Assembly: GCF_020085105.1 (NCBI RefSeq) | Contig: NC_058045.1 | Coordinates: forward strand, 19,298,333 to 19,362,332 | Source: Siniperca chuatsi | Taxonomy: Eukaryota; Chordata; Actinopteri; Centrarchiformes; Sinipercidae | Length of the DNA stretch: 64,000 nucleotides | Direction: 5' to 3' | Shown here: positions 12,746 through 30,020 of the stretch, piece after piece | How positions within the stretch are numbered: the stretch's first letter is position 1 | How the letters are laid out: each line of letters begins with the position of its first letter | The notes under the pieces: model-generated | Seen by the model: the letters and a program-made list of their open reading frames with translations, nothing else | What the model was told of the DNA's origin: nothing | The model's database searches: none | Program-made: the position numbers and the translations under genes

Positions 12746-15260
12746 GTGAGTGGCTTTTTATTAGGTATCAGGTAGACAGCTGATGCAGGTATGGAGCATC
12801 TTAGAGACTCTTCTCTCAGACACACACACACTCGCACACTCAGTCGCTACACTGGAGTGGCAGCTCGTCTCCGGCTGGCTATCCGGGAGCTATCCGCTGC
12901 TCAGGTGCTGAAACGGTTCGTCATCTGCAGGCAGCTGCAATTCACTGCAATGCAATGTCTGTGATGGAAGTGGAACCTCCTGGTTGCGGTTCTCCCTGTG
13001 TCCTGGACTCACAGACACCGTCAGGAGACAGCAGTGAGAGGCATCCTAGCTCAACACGAGCTAACTACGACATAATGATCTTCTCACCCTGATGAAATGT
13101 TCCTGCAGTGTTCCCATAGGGACTAACTGACAGTCAAAAGTGAGAAAACAGTGAGGATACTTTGTGCTGTTTTTCTATCTAACTATTAGTATAACACTGA
13201 ACATCTATCTAAAAGGTATCATTGGTCTGCTGTAGTTAGCTGCTCAGATTTGATCTGAAGTGCCAGATGTGGACTGAAAGTTCTTCCCTCTTCAACCATC
13301 ATCTTATTCATAATGAATGAATGGGGCTCCTCTCCTTCAGCTGTTGTCCTGGAACTTAGCTTGATCTCTTTGTAGCCGCCTGTACTGGTCACAGCCAAGT
13401 GGGATGCTGTAGTAGCCAAAGAATGTGGGATTCCCTCTCTAAACACTGGTAGCATCGCCCAACTGAGGAGCATTATCTGTCGGACTGGAGCAGTGCCAAG
13501 GGCTCACAGACAGCAGTGCAGCCTCTAACTGAGCACCGAAAATGTGATGCTGCCCCTTTAAATTGAAATTATGCAAAGTGTATTCCCCCTCTTCCTTGAG
13601 ACAGTGAGGATATGGATAAAGTTGCCTTGACTGTCACCAGGCAGTATGTGGACAGAGCAGTGTCAAATCTGTACTGTAATGTAATATTATGTTATCCCAT
13701 CAGGGACATCTTGTTCTCTTTTTCAGGTATAACACCAGTTACTGCATGATGTCAGAATTAACATGATGCAGCCTTGATAATATTTCAAAGAAATCCTCTC
13801 CTTATGATCTTTCTCTCCAATGCAGGTGAGAGTGCTATAAAGCTGACAAGAGTACGCTAATTGTCCCCTGTACTTGTGAAACCGCACTGTCAAGGTTCCA
13901 CTCCCCGAGATAATAAGTATACTTTCCAGCCCTGGACTAGAGGGTTCGTCTTTTAAGGATTTCATAGATGAGCTGTGTTTGTGCATAATGAGAGGAAAGA
14001 GAGAGGAGGGCAGAGGGTGTAATGGAGATTGTTGATGGGAAGGGGTGATGTATTCACACTCCTCTCGAAGGACATTCACATAACCTTCAAGTGAAACGAG
14101 CGTGCAGCAGGCGCCAAATCCACTCCGCACAATTACTGTACAAGCATATGCATGCTCATTTATGTATGCATACGTGCACACTCACTCACTCAAACACTCA
14201 CACGTACACACACACACTCAGACACACATGACAAGACATCCCACTGACAATTGTCAGGGTGCACCTGACATCCCAATGTGAACATGCTGTTCCACAGAGA
14301 TAATGACTACCAGGAGTCCAGAGAGGGGCAGGTGACGCAGAGTCAGTGTCCAAAAAGACAAGGTTGTTAATTTCTCAAGTAGAACATTTGTCAAAATCGC
14401 TAAATAAATTCCGTTTTTAATCAATTTCAGGTTAGCATACTCCCCAGAGCTTAAATTTGTCCTTTAGTGTCCTTGTTCGATCAAAGGAAAACACCCTCCT
14501 CACACGTAACCACATTGACACACTACTCTGGTCACAGAGTGAGGATTAGTTGTCCTCAGCCACATGACTGTGTTATAGAGGACGATGGATGGGAACAGAG
14601 AGTTTTCCAGAGGAAAATGAGACAATACAAATTCACACTACGGCTCATTTGAAACATGGTTGCACCAATTATCTGTTGAACACATGTTCCCAGAAATGGC
14701 ATCTTGTACCTCACTGTACTTTTATAACAACAACAAAAATGCACGTACTGTACTGCCCTAACTGGTCCTCTGTCTTTCAGGAAAGGATTGGTCAGAGCTT
14801 CTAGCTGACCAAAGCTCACGTAACAACTCTTCAGCCAGCAGTCCCCCTCCCTGGGGATCGCAAGGGAGCCTCCTAAACTCAACTCATTCCTCAACCTGCC
14901 ACACAGACTGTGTGGACCGAGGCCAGGCACTGTAGAGATGGGGCAAAACATAGGGATGCACACAGAAGAGACCAAGCGAGGAGTGTGCTTCTGAACGTTA
15001 TGTCTGTTCTTTTCAAAGAGCAAAGCTGTGGGAAACTGTAGAAAACTCAAAGCTCTGAAGAACACGGACCACGCAGTATGACCCGCTTCTTTCCCACGTA
15101 TGGTGACAGGGGCTGAAGTTGGCCGCACATTTCTGTGTGTGTGTGTGTGCCTGTGTGCGAGTGTATCACACTGTCTTGAGGCACATTAAACTACAGCAGG
15201 GAGTTCTGGGCTCCCGTCCAGCCCAGAGGGGAGTTGTGGTGTGCGCCCTTTGTGTTCCGG
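12746..15260. other. PANX2 5' flank or first intron
   Basis: No supported coding exon. A 190-residue open frame on the minus strand (14556-15128) has no recognisable motif. A TG-rich tract lies at about 15133-15165, shortly before the PANX2 start. If the 5' exon at 12731-12745 is real, this is a 2.5-kb intron. Confidence 0.5.
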
Positions 15261-18200
15261 ATGCAGAACATTCTCGATCAGAACTTAGACATGGCCACAG
15301 CTCTACTCGCCGGCGAGAAGCTGAAGGAGCTGATCCTGCCAGGCTCCTCTCAGGATGAGAAGGGCGGAGCACTGGCCAGCCTCATGGTGCAGCTCAAACT
15401 GGAGCTGCCTTTTGATCGTGTTGTTACTATAGGGACGGTCATCATCCCCATCCTGCTGGTCACCCTCGTCTTCACAAGGAACTTTGCAGGTGAGACTTCT
15501 GCCACTAGATGGGGTTCATTGCCACAGTAAACTGCCAAGGCTAGGGATTTCAAAGTTACGACAGCAGCTGTTACCCCTCATATCACTTTTGACCAGGTAC
15601 AGTGATAAGAAGAAGTATTAGTAGGAGATTAGGCAAGGCAGGGAAAGAAACATTGACAAGTGCATTAGAGGAGCAGACAGAGAGCTAGAAAGGGCTAGAG
15701 AGATTTTGGAGATAGGAGGCGATAGATTATAGGTTGGGGGTTTGGTTAGAAGGCAGAGTAGAAGTGATGGATGGGAGAGATGTTAGTTCATTGCTGAGTC
15801 AGACTCTCTGCATAGCAGCATTTACCATCTGGGACTGAGTGTTTAACTTTAGCAGCAGAAAGATGTGGGTGTTCAGACAAGTTTCAGTATTCCCTCACTG
15901 GTGTGTTTTACAATGATATTTAGGGCATTGCCAAACAGGTTTTAGATGACTCAGCACAAGGACAGCATACTGCCCTCTGTGACTATAACAAAGTAATGGC
16001 ACCGCACATATTGTCCTTATTACCAGTAACACAAAAGAAGACATGCTGACTATTAAAAATGATTTCTTCTGATACTTTTAATTAAAAATGATCAAGTTTA
16101 TTTAGATAGCAACCGTTTGTAATATCAGTCACTGCACTTAGTTCCAAAGATTAAAAGTGGACTTGTTGCAACCCTAAACCACTTTGTACTTAATGGACTC
16201 ATTACTGACAGAGAACAAGTTCTCACTTCCTATATCTGAGCCAGGCAGACACTTCTTTCAGTTCAAAAAGGCAGTGTGAGTATTGTCAGAGACACACAGC
16301 GCTTTGTGCTGAACAGATTAATGATTCTAAAAGATCGTCAGAGATACAGAGCTAAAAAGTGTGAATATATCATTGTAAGTTGCATTTACTGCAATAAATA
16401 TGAGGGAACATCAAAATCCCCAGTTTAACCATATTATCATAAGTATTATTTGGAAGTGAAATGAAGGTGAGCATTAAAGTTGTTACCTAGACTATTCTGT
16501 CTGTTTTAAACATCTGTTGCACTATTGCAGAGCCACTGAATGGTTCAATTTTGACTCACAGTACTCATGTACATGCATGTTTTACAGTACAATGGATTAT
16601 TACAACATACATTTCAGGTATGTTTAACTTTTTCCTTTCAAATAAGTAAGGGGTTTAGATAAAATTGTTAAACTGAGGACTTTTTAAAACTCTATCTGTT
16701 GTCTGACCCCTCACATGTTGTTAAATTGTGTCTTGCAGAGTTTGCCAATAAAATTTGAGAGCAAAATGTTATAGCTGATAGGAGTGATGAGTGAAACTGT
16801 GACAATAAGACCCAGGATATAGCTGTAGCATTCCTCTGTCAGCTAATATACTTAATTTATATTATAAAATATAATCATATAACTTGTTAAAGTAATGTTT
16901 GGCCTGATTCTTTCTATCTGTACTTTCCTCAGAGGAGTCCATATACTGTTACACACCACACAATTTCACCAGAGACCAGGCACTGTATGCAAGAGGCTAC
17001 TGCTGGACAGAGCTGCGGGATGCTCTACCTGGTGTGGAGTCTCACCTTTGGCCTTCACTATTTGAGCACAAGTTCCTGCCCTATGCCCTGCTGGCCTTTA
17101 CTGGAATCATGTACATTCCTGCTTTGGGCTGGGAGTTCCTTGCCTCTACACGGCTCACTTCAGAGCTCAATTTCCTGCTTCAAGAGATTGATAACTGCTA
17201 TCATCGAGCTGCTGAGGGCCGAGCCCCAAAGATTGAGAAGCAGATTCAATCCAAAGGACCTGGCATAACTGAGCAAGAGAGGAGGGAGATCATAGAGAAC
17301 GCAGAGAAGGAGAAAAGCCCCGAGCAGAACCTGTTCGAGAAATATTTGGAGAGACGAGGCCAAAGTAACTTTCTGGCTAAGCTTTACCTGGCACGCCACC
17401 TGGCTATTATCTGCCTCAGTTCCATTCCCATTTCCTACCTGAGCGCCTACTATGCCCGCCAAAGGCAGAATGAGTTCACCTGTGCGCTGGGTGAGCCCCC
17501 AGACATTAGCAGCTATTCAGAGCTGAAGCTCAGGGTCAACTGTAAGCTGCCTGCTGTGCAGCTGCAGCGCATCATGGCAGCAGTAGATATTGCTCTGCTC
17601 TGCACAATGAACCTCATCATCCTGCTGAATTTGCTGCACTTGTTTGTGGTGCGTAAGTCCAACTTTGTATTTGACAAACTGCATAAAGTTGGTATTAAAA
17701 CACGGCGACGTTGGCAGAAGTCTCAGTTCTGTGATATCAACATCCTGGCCATGTTCTGCAACGAGAACAGGGACCATATCAAGTCGCTCAATCGGCTGGA
17801 CTTCATCACCAATGAGAGTGACCTCATGTATGACAATGTGGTCAGGCAGCTGTTGGCTGCGCTTGCACAGTCCAACCATGACGCTACACCCACTGTGAGG
17901 GACTCTGGGATACAAACACTTGATCCCAATATGGATCTTGGAGTGGGAGAGATGGGTGGGGAGCCGCTGGTCATCAAACGGCCCCGCAAGAAGATTAAAT
18001 GGATCCCAAGTTCAAATCCTCTTCCTCAGCCATTCAAGGTAAGGCAGTTGCCTAAGAACACCTTTCATGTCTCCAGTTGTAAATTCATTCAGAATCAATG
18101 ACAGCAGGAGGAAAAAAAATCTAAACCTGCTGTCCTCTAGAAACAGAGTAATACTTACTGCAAGAACTTGTTCACTGGAGCACAGCAGTTCATGTGAACA

Positions 18201-21200
18201 TGGACTTCATGTCCGTTCAAGATGCTTCCAACTCAGCCAAATCAGATATGATAAGAGCTTCTTTCTCTGAAAAGGCACAGGAAGTGGTCCTTATTTAGGA
18301 CTTCCAAAATATGTAGAAAATATGAAGAACACTTAAGTGCTGCTTTAATTGTTGCATTTGGCTACCTGAACTGTAGTTTAAGCTATGATTTGATTACCTG
18401 TTTTTGTGTTTTCTTCCTTTGTAAAGGAACCCCTTACCATGACACGTCTGGAAAATAACACCAAGCCTGAAAAACCTAAACCAGTCAGACGAAAGACAGT
18501 GGCAGACAACTTCATTGCACCACTTCTGGATAGCAAAAGCACACAATATCCTGCAACAAAAGGTATGCGGTACTATGAACAGAAAGAACATTGTAATTTA
18601 AAGCTGTGCTAATCAATATTGTTATATTACAATGGATCAAATAACTATGTGTTATGTGAAAGGGATTGCTCATAGTGACAAACCCACATACAATAATTAT
18701 CGGTAGACTCTGCAATTCCCCTCAGCTTTGCGGAACTTTTTAGTATCTTTCAGGTAACTTTACTGTTTTCGTTCACAATCACAGCTTTCATCAACGTTAT
18801 TTCCAGACGTGGCAAGCAGCTGTTTTCAGGGAAAATGCTTTCATAAACCTTCTAAACACTACGTGACAAATGAAACAGCTAAGTCAGCGACTAGCTAGTG
18901 AACATAGTGGAGAATTTAGCTGCTAAAGAACTAGATATTTTTTTCAGGAGTTGGTGGAGACCAAACCAGAGCTAAAACAAGAGTGGTTATTTGACTTACA
19001 TTTGCCAGGTGGGCAGAAACATGGCTCCAAATGAATGCTAATGGTTCTGTGTATCTGCTGGATGTGTAAATAAGCAACTGTTTGCTAACACGTTCACCAT
19101 ATCAACTTTAGGCAGTGATAATATATAAATGCTGTGTTTACAGCTTGTTTCAAGAGGCCAGGCAATCAGTTAAGGCAGGTTTAAGCATACTTTGGATGGA
19201 TGACCTGTCTTTTTACTGTAACTGAAAACACCAGTGAAATATTTATTCAGGCTTTCTCTTCCACACCTGCCCTCTCTTGGGTCTCAGTCAATAAGCTTGT
19301 AGATAATTTAAATTCTAAAATTACAAATGTTATTGATGCCATTGCACCCACTAAGATGAAGGTGGTCCCTGGTAAGAAACAATCTCCATGGAGAAATGCC
19401 ACGCTGGTAAGAATAGAAAAAAGGCTGAATGCAAGTCTCCAGGTTCATTATGACATCTATAAAGAGAGATTTCGCATTTATAATTTAGAAGTGAGAAATG
19501 CAAGGCAGTCCTTCTTCTCTGACATCATCGCCAAAAAAAAAACAATAATGCATGTGTCTTGTTTGCTACTGTCGACAGGCTAACAAACCCTCCTGTGTCA
19601 GTAGCCTCTGAACTTCTATCTACCAGGGCAATGAATTTGCCTCCTTCTTCACTGACAAAATTCAGAAAATTAGACAGGCAGTCAGTGCCTCCATACCAGG
19701 TACAGGGTATGTGTTATCCCTATGTCCACTTAAAATCAATTCAAATAGCATGACGCAATTTGATCCTATCAACCATAAAAACACGGTGGACATTATACAA
19801 CATCTGAAATCCTCCTCCTGCTGCCTTGATACATTTCTAATTGCATGGCCTCAGATCTTCTACAAATTGTAAACACATCTCTTCTCTCAAGTTTCTTCCC
19901 GCATGCCCTGAAAATTGCAGTTATCAAGCCACTCTTAAAAAATAACAATCTAGACACTAATGAACAATTATAGGTCCATATCAAACCTCCTGTTTTTAAG
20001 TAAAATCATTGAAAAAGCTGTTTTTGAACAGCTGAACAACTTGGCATTAAACAGCTGTTTTGTTGTCTTCCAGTCAGGATTTCGACCACACCACAGCACT
20101 GAGACTGCTCTTGTTAAGGTCTTCAATGACATTCACTGAAAAAAATCAGTGGCAGAATTTCAGTCTTAGTATTATTGGATCTCAGTGCTGCATTCGACAC
20201 TGTCGACCACAACATATTACTAGATCGACTGGAAAACTGGGTGGGACTTTCTGGCACAGTATTAAACTGGTTTGAATCCTACTTAAAGGACAGGGACTGC
20301 TTTGTGTCTATAGGTAATTACACATCTGAGCAGACAAGAATTACTTGAGTTCCCCAAGGCTCCATTCTGGGGCCTCTTCTGTTTAACATCTGCTCCCACT
20401 GGCTCAGATTAACAACAAAATATGCCATAATTATGCAGACGACACACAAATTTACCGAACCATATCACCAGGGGACTATGGTCCAATACAAGCGCTGAGT
20501 AAGGGCATTGAACAAATCAATGATTTGATGTGCCAGAATTTTCTTTAATTAAACAAAGATAAAACTGAAGTCATTATTTTTGCAGCCAAGGAATAACGCT
20601 TAAAAGTCAGCACTCAGCTTCAGTCGGTAATGTTAAAAATCACAAACCAAGCCAGAAGTCTTGGTCTAGTCATGGACTCTGATCTGAATATCAACAGCCA
20701 CATTAAGACAATTACAAAGTCAGCCTACTACCACCGTAAAAATATATCCAGGATTAAAGGACTTATGTCTCAGAAGGATTTGGAAAAACTTGTCCATGCT
20801 TTTATCTTCAGTCGACTCGACTACTGTAACGGTGTCTTTACAGGTCTCTCTAAAAAATCGATCAGACAGCTGCAGCTGATTCAGAACGCTGCTGCTCAAG
20901 TCCTCACTAAGACCAAAAAAGTGGATCATCACTCCAGTTCTGAGGTCTTTACACTGGCTTCCTGTCTGTCAAATAACTGATTTTAAAACACTGCTGTTGG
21001 TTTATAAAGCACTGAATGGTTTAGGGCCAAAGTACTTTTTTGATCTGCTACGTTATGAACCATCCAGACCTCTCAGGTCGTCTGGGACATGTCTGCTTTC
21101 TGTCCCCAGAGTCAAAACTAAACATGGAGAAGCAGCGTTCAGTTTTTATGCACCATATATCTGGAACAAACTCCCAGAAAACTGCAGGTCTGCTGCAACT

Positions 21201-22546
21201 CTCAGTTCTTTTAAATCAAGTCTGAAGACTTTTCTGTTTGCCGCTGCCTTTTATTAAATCAAATTTGAGGCTTTTGATTAATATCTTACACTGCATTGTA
21301 ACTTTTACTCTCCTGTTTTATCTCATTTTTATTTTCTATTTAACTATTTTTAATTGTATTTAAATGTCTTTTTATATTGCCTTATGTTGCTTTTACATTT
21401 GGTCTTGATGCCTTTTATGTTTTAAGTAAATCACTTTGAATTGCCTTGTTGTTGAAATGTGCTATACAAATAAACTTGCCTTGCCTAACGTTCTACTTCC
21501 TTTTAAGTCAGAATATTCATTTTCAATCGTAGATCTAAGTGGGATCGAGAAAAAGCACGCTCGCAACTTCTCTCTGGACGTCCACCCATACATGCTGACG
21601 ATTCGTAAGCCCAAGGTGGAGGCCACAACCACAGAACCTCTACCCTCAGAGCACAACATGGATACAGTGTACCTTGAAGGGACGCACACCATTGTTCATG
21701 TGTCTGGTGCAATTACAGGTAAGCCTGATCTCTCCTTCACTCTTGCTCTTTCTGGTTTAGGGCAGAGTTTATCACATTTCACTTGAACCATTTATGCAAT
21801 GACAGCTTGGTCCAAACAGTGGGTGAATGATTATTTACAAGTTGTTCACAAATAGTTATATCTCCTCCTAAATTCTAAATAACTGCTTAATAAATATTGC
21901 TAATGCTGCATTCCATGGTGGCCAGTCAGTCTTAGCAAGCATAAGTTGAGCACATTCCAGTTGAAATGAATAATTACCTCTGTTTTGGGAATGAAACACA
22001 ACAAAACAGAGCAATAGCTTTCATTTACAGCTGAATGTGAGCTCCAGCTTGTTAGGCTACACCATGACATCCTCAGAGTCTCCCTGTGCAATTATTTCTG
22101 ACCTTTGAAAGAGTGTGTTTTTTTTGGAAAGGGACACACTGCCTATGCTGTTGTCATTTGAGACTTTGACTTTCTCCTCTCTTCCTCCTCGTTCCCCTGT
22201 CCGGTATTTCCTTCTTGTATCTCCAGAAACTAAGGTTCACTCTCCAGAATCGACCAACACTGCCTTTTCTACAGTGACCCTGCCCACCACCACTTACGTA
22301 AACGGCGTGAGCCCAAACCCTCCGTCCAGTGAGGACCCCCTCAGTCCCAAGTCCTCTCCTCCTCCGAGGGAGCCTCTCACCCAGACAAAAAACCCTGAGT
22401 CTCAGCCACCACCACTAACCATAGCCCCTACACACCAGCTTCTGAGTATACATCATACTCTCTTCGAGGAAGAAGAGGATGAAGAAAAACGTGGAGACAG
22501 ACTGGCAGAGAGACCAGGGGAGCTCATCGCCGCCGGGGAATGTTGA
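15261..22546 (+). CDS. panx2: Pannexin-2, large-pore channel protein, 5 coding exons
   Basis: Exons: 15261-15489, 16933-18038, 18427-18562, 21533-21718, 22227-22546; phases close to 658 aa (human isoforms 633-677). The N-terminus aligns without a gap to the human start, sharing [12 protein letters not shown] and [12 protein letters not shown]. Four hydrophobic segments are visible, the first near residues 53-70. Loop 1 has Cys82 and Cys100 and an NFT sequon at 87-89, matching the glycosylation site known in the family. Loop 2 has paired cysteines. The conserved cytosolic part includes [20 protein letters not shown]-like sequence (here with KSQ) and [20 protein letters not shown]. Pannexins form heptameric pores; PANX2 is mainly neuronal and largely intracellular. 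The tail is Pro/Ser-rich, then acidic, and ends at GELIAAGEC, without the human TVVSTVEF end. Intron 3 holds an L2 LINE. Confidence 0.95.
18880..19155 (+). repeat. Interspersed repeat copy A (partner at 36095-36370)
   Basis: The segment aligns by eye with the reverse complement of 36095-36370. Shared blocks include AACATAGTGGAG, CAGGAGTTGGTGGAGACCAA, CTCCAAATGAA, GCAACTGTTTGCTAACAC and TGTGTTTACAGCTT. It is noncoding, inside PANX2 intron 3, directly before the L2 element. Confidence 0.75.
19196..21487 (+). mobile_element. L2-like LINE, 5'-truncated and decayed, in PANX2 intron 3
   Basis: Reverse-transcriptase blocks appear in order across all three frames: the pre-RT region (19200-19750), [10 protein letters not shown]-like sequence (about 20070), [20 protein letters not shown]-like sequence (about 20170), [14 protein letters not shown] (about 20350), YADDTQIY (about 20440) and the conserved C-terminal part (20630-21257, with [12 protein letters not shown] and [19 protein letters not shown]). 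Frameshifts and stops interrupt it. The 3' end has ATGTGCTATACAAATAAA and then TTGCC repeats, as in fish L2. The endonuclease is missing. It ends about 45 bp before PANX2 exon 4. Confidence 0.88.
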
Positions 22547-24500
22547 AGAAGGAGAAGAAGGGGAACGCTGAGCGAGATTCCTTTACCTAACACTACACTT
22601 TGCGCACATGACCACCATGTCAATCACCTCCTATCAACAGCCACCTCTACTCTTTAAATTAACTCACACACTTCTGTGATGGGTGGATTGGGCTGACTGA
22701 TGAGCAGAAAGTGGGACAGCGAGAAAATAACATGGAACTCTAGTAGTCGAAAAAGCAAAATGACTTTTAGATGGGAAAATGGTTCAGAGAGGATAAGACA
22801 AATGTTTGTGTGTTTGATAATGTTGACCAGAGTATTACTGTAGGAAATGATGTCACGTTCATGTCTCAGGATGACTGTGCACAACCGAACACCCTCCAAT
22901 GAAACCAGCAGTGATATAATTCAACAGGGTGCTACAGTGCAGGGTCAAACAGCTATACTGAAAAGGCCTAATGAAAGGATGAGCAGCATTGAGAGATGAG
23001 TGAGCTTTCTAAAAAAAAAAGGACACACACCTTAGAGATACATATCTGCAAAGAGGACTGCATTATGGCTTCAAACAAAATGTATTTTAAACACATAGAA
23101 TAACGCTTAGTCCCTTTATCTCAATAGCCAAGTAGAAAGGTAGCTCACGCAATACAGTTGTTGAGATCTGCACAATTAATATGCAAAAGATCACAATATA
23201 TTTGTGGCAATAATGTATGCGCTTACAGCATCATATTTCACAGAACGCTATACATGTATAGACACTGTATATGACTCAGTGTTTGTGGGGTGTTTAAAAT
23301 ATAACACGTTTCATGGCTTTATCATTGTCATTTCACCATTGATTAGGAATGTGTATCAGATCTTGACTCAACTATATCTGCACGTCATTAATAATAAGCG
23401 AATTGGCATATTATATAAAAGAAGGACAAAAGAACAGACTCTGCATTGAAAGTGTGGCATTGTGAGGTGACGTGTGACTACAATATTGCTCAGATTTGTC
23501 TAATAGGTACCATCTATGGTATCTATGACATCTAGTAAAAAGGCAGTGATGTAGGTGTTTTCTTCTTGAATAGCAGCTCCGATATGATTAATGGAGCTGG
23601 ACACACTGGTAAAGTATGTGACTTTTGTGTTCTGCTGGCTTCTTGTGGGAGTGCTGTGATGTGAAGTGAATGAAGTGATAAGTAGATGTTGAATCGTTCC
23701 TCACTGGAAGGTTCATTACATGACGACTACGCTTTTGATTGTCATCCACACAATCTAAATGTCTTACCGTATTTCTGCCCTGTCTCAAATTGTGCTAACA
23801 TCCAATATGAAGGAATGAATAGTTAGAATAGTTGGCCTGTTATTTGTAGTAAAACCAAGCATATAAGGTATGTTAGCACTTATCGCAGGGAACGAGTGAG
23901 TGGACAGGGGGGTGGGTGCCTACCACAAACTCTCAATACACTTTTTTTGCAGATGCATACGTAATTACAGGAACTTCATTAAAGGAACTGTCTGCACTGA
24001 CACACCAGTATGACAACTACCCTAGGAGACATTAGTGCTGTTGTCAGGGGCCTACATACAGTATAGGTATGTATACTATACTCATCTTTTCTTCTGGGGC
24101 ATTCAGTAAACACACACTTCTAGACTTGTGATGGGAGACAACAATTTTCCTACTTCAGCTTCAAATCATCTTTTGGTGGAAATAACAAATGATCCATCTC
24201 ATTGTCATGACACAGGTTGGCTCAGAGTCCCCATGTTAGACTACTCAAGCACACTAAATGCATCCAAAAGCACTTTAAGACTTGTAGCACGAGTGCGTGT
24301 GAGAGCATGTTATATGTTGTAACAGCTCTGCTTATAAGTAATTGTCTGTGTAGATCTTCACATTGAGACAGTCGCGGAGGTAAAGCTCGGACGATCTTAA
24401 TTCTAGTGAAAACGTGGAGAAAAGAGTCCAGGCTTTGATTGTACTGTGTGAGATGTTATAATGACAACAAATTAAAAACACTTTCATTATAAAAATAAAT
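22547..24500. other. PANX2 3' UTR and PANX2-TRABD intergenic DNA
   Basis: The sequence is AT-rich and noncoding. No clear AATAAA lies near the PANX2 stop; the first is at 24494, next to the TRABD promoter region. I recognise no repeat family or gene here. Confidence 0.5.
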
Positions 24501-24522
24501 GTGCGCGTCCCAACAATCAGTG

Positions 24523-24548
24523 ACTACATGTACCAGAATGCACTGCGG
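24523..24548 (+). promoter_or_regulatory. ZNF143/STAF-type (SBS) promoter motif upstream of TRABD
   Basis: The site reads ACTACA, four bases, then CCAGAATGCACTGCG. This matches the long ZNF143 (SBS) consensus ACTACA-N-CCCAGAATGCA, followed by a GC-rich tail. It lies about 650 bp before the TRABD ATG, in line with a position at or just upstream of the transcription start. Confidence 0.65.
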
Positions 24549-24769
24549 CAGTCCGTTTTAGCCGAGCACTGACTATATTGCTGTACTAGGGAAGAGCACA
24601 CTGACATACGGGCTGGCTTGCTAGGTAAGTTGTTGATATTGTTTTTAGACAACTATCGTGTATATTACCAAATATCTTGTACTTGAGAACGGCAGCATTT
24701 GTTGTCAAATTATTTCGTTTCAACGTGTATGATTTGACGAAATTCTTACCGGACTTGCTAGTCTACAAT

Positions 24770-25060
24770 AGCTTGAGTTAGCTGTTATCATCATCCGGTA
24801 GCTAACCAACCCGATAGCAGAACCTGGAAGTAACGTTAGCTAGCGTTAGTTTGTAAACCTGCCCCCGGCAAGTCACTTCTTCTTTACGTTAGCTATGCAA
24901 AACTCTTGTATAGCTAACTTTAGCCGTAATGACAGCCTCGTTGGAGATCACGTTACCTCTTTGATTTATAGTCATAAATCAGTTACAGTCATCACTTTTC
25001 CCATTAACGTTACCGCGTTAGCTGCGTTTAGACAAGTCAGCAACCTTTGCCGTTACACTT
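24770..25060 (+). promoter_or_regulatory. TRABD 5' region with clustered GTTAGC / TAACGTTA words
   Basis: About 290 bp holds several GTTAGC or GCTAAC words (24777, 24800, 24835, 24887, 24914, 25016 region) and TAACGTTA palindromes with CpGs. This sits between the ZNF143-type site and the TRABD start codon and is probably 5' UTR or first-intron DNA. The function of the words is unknown; such words are common in fish repeats. Confidence 0.4.
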
Positions 25061-25173
25061 TAAAGCAACGTCAGCAGTCAGTAAAGGCTGTACTGTCGAT
25101 AGCTGTCAGTGAACGCCTCACTGTAATGTCTTCATCCTGCTCTCTGTCACACGCAGCTTTCAGTGCTTCAAAC

Positions 25174-30020
<4,847 letters not shown>

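Noticed and set aside
14556-15128. 190-residue minus-strand open frame
   Set aside because: No recognisable domain, no splice support, and composition like random noncoding DNA upstream of PANX2.
19196-21257. Endogenous retrovirus in PANX2 intron 3
   Set aside because: No LTRs, gag, protease or envelope; the RT motifs and TTGCC-repeat tail are those of a non-LTR L2-like LINE.
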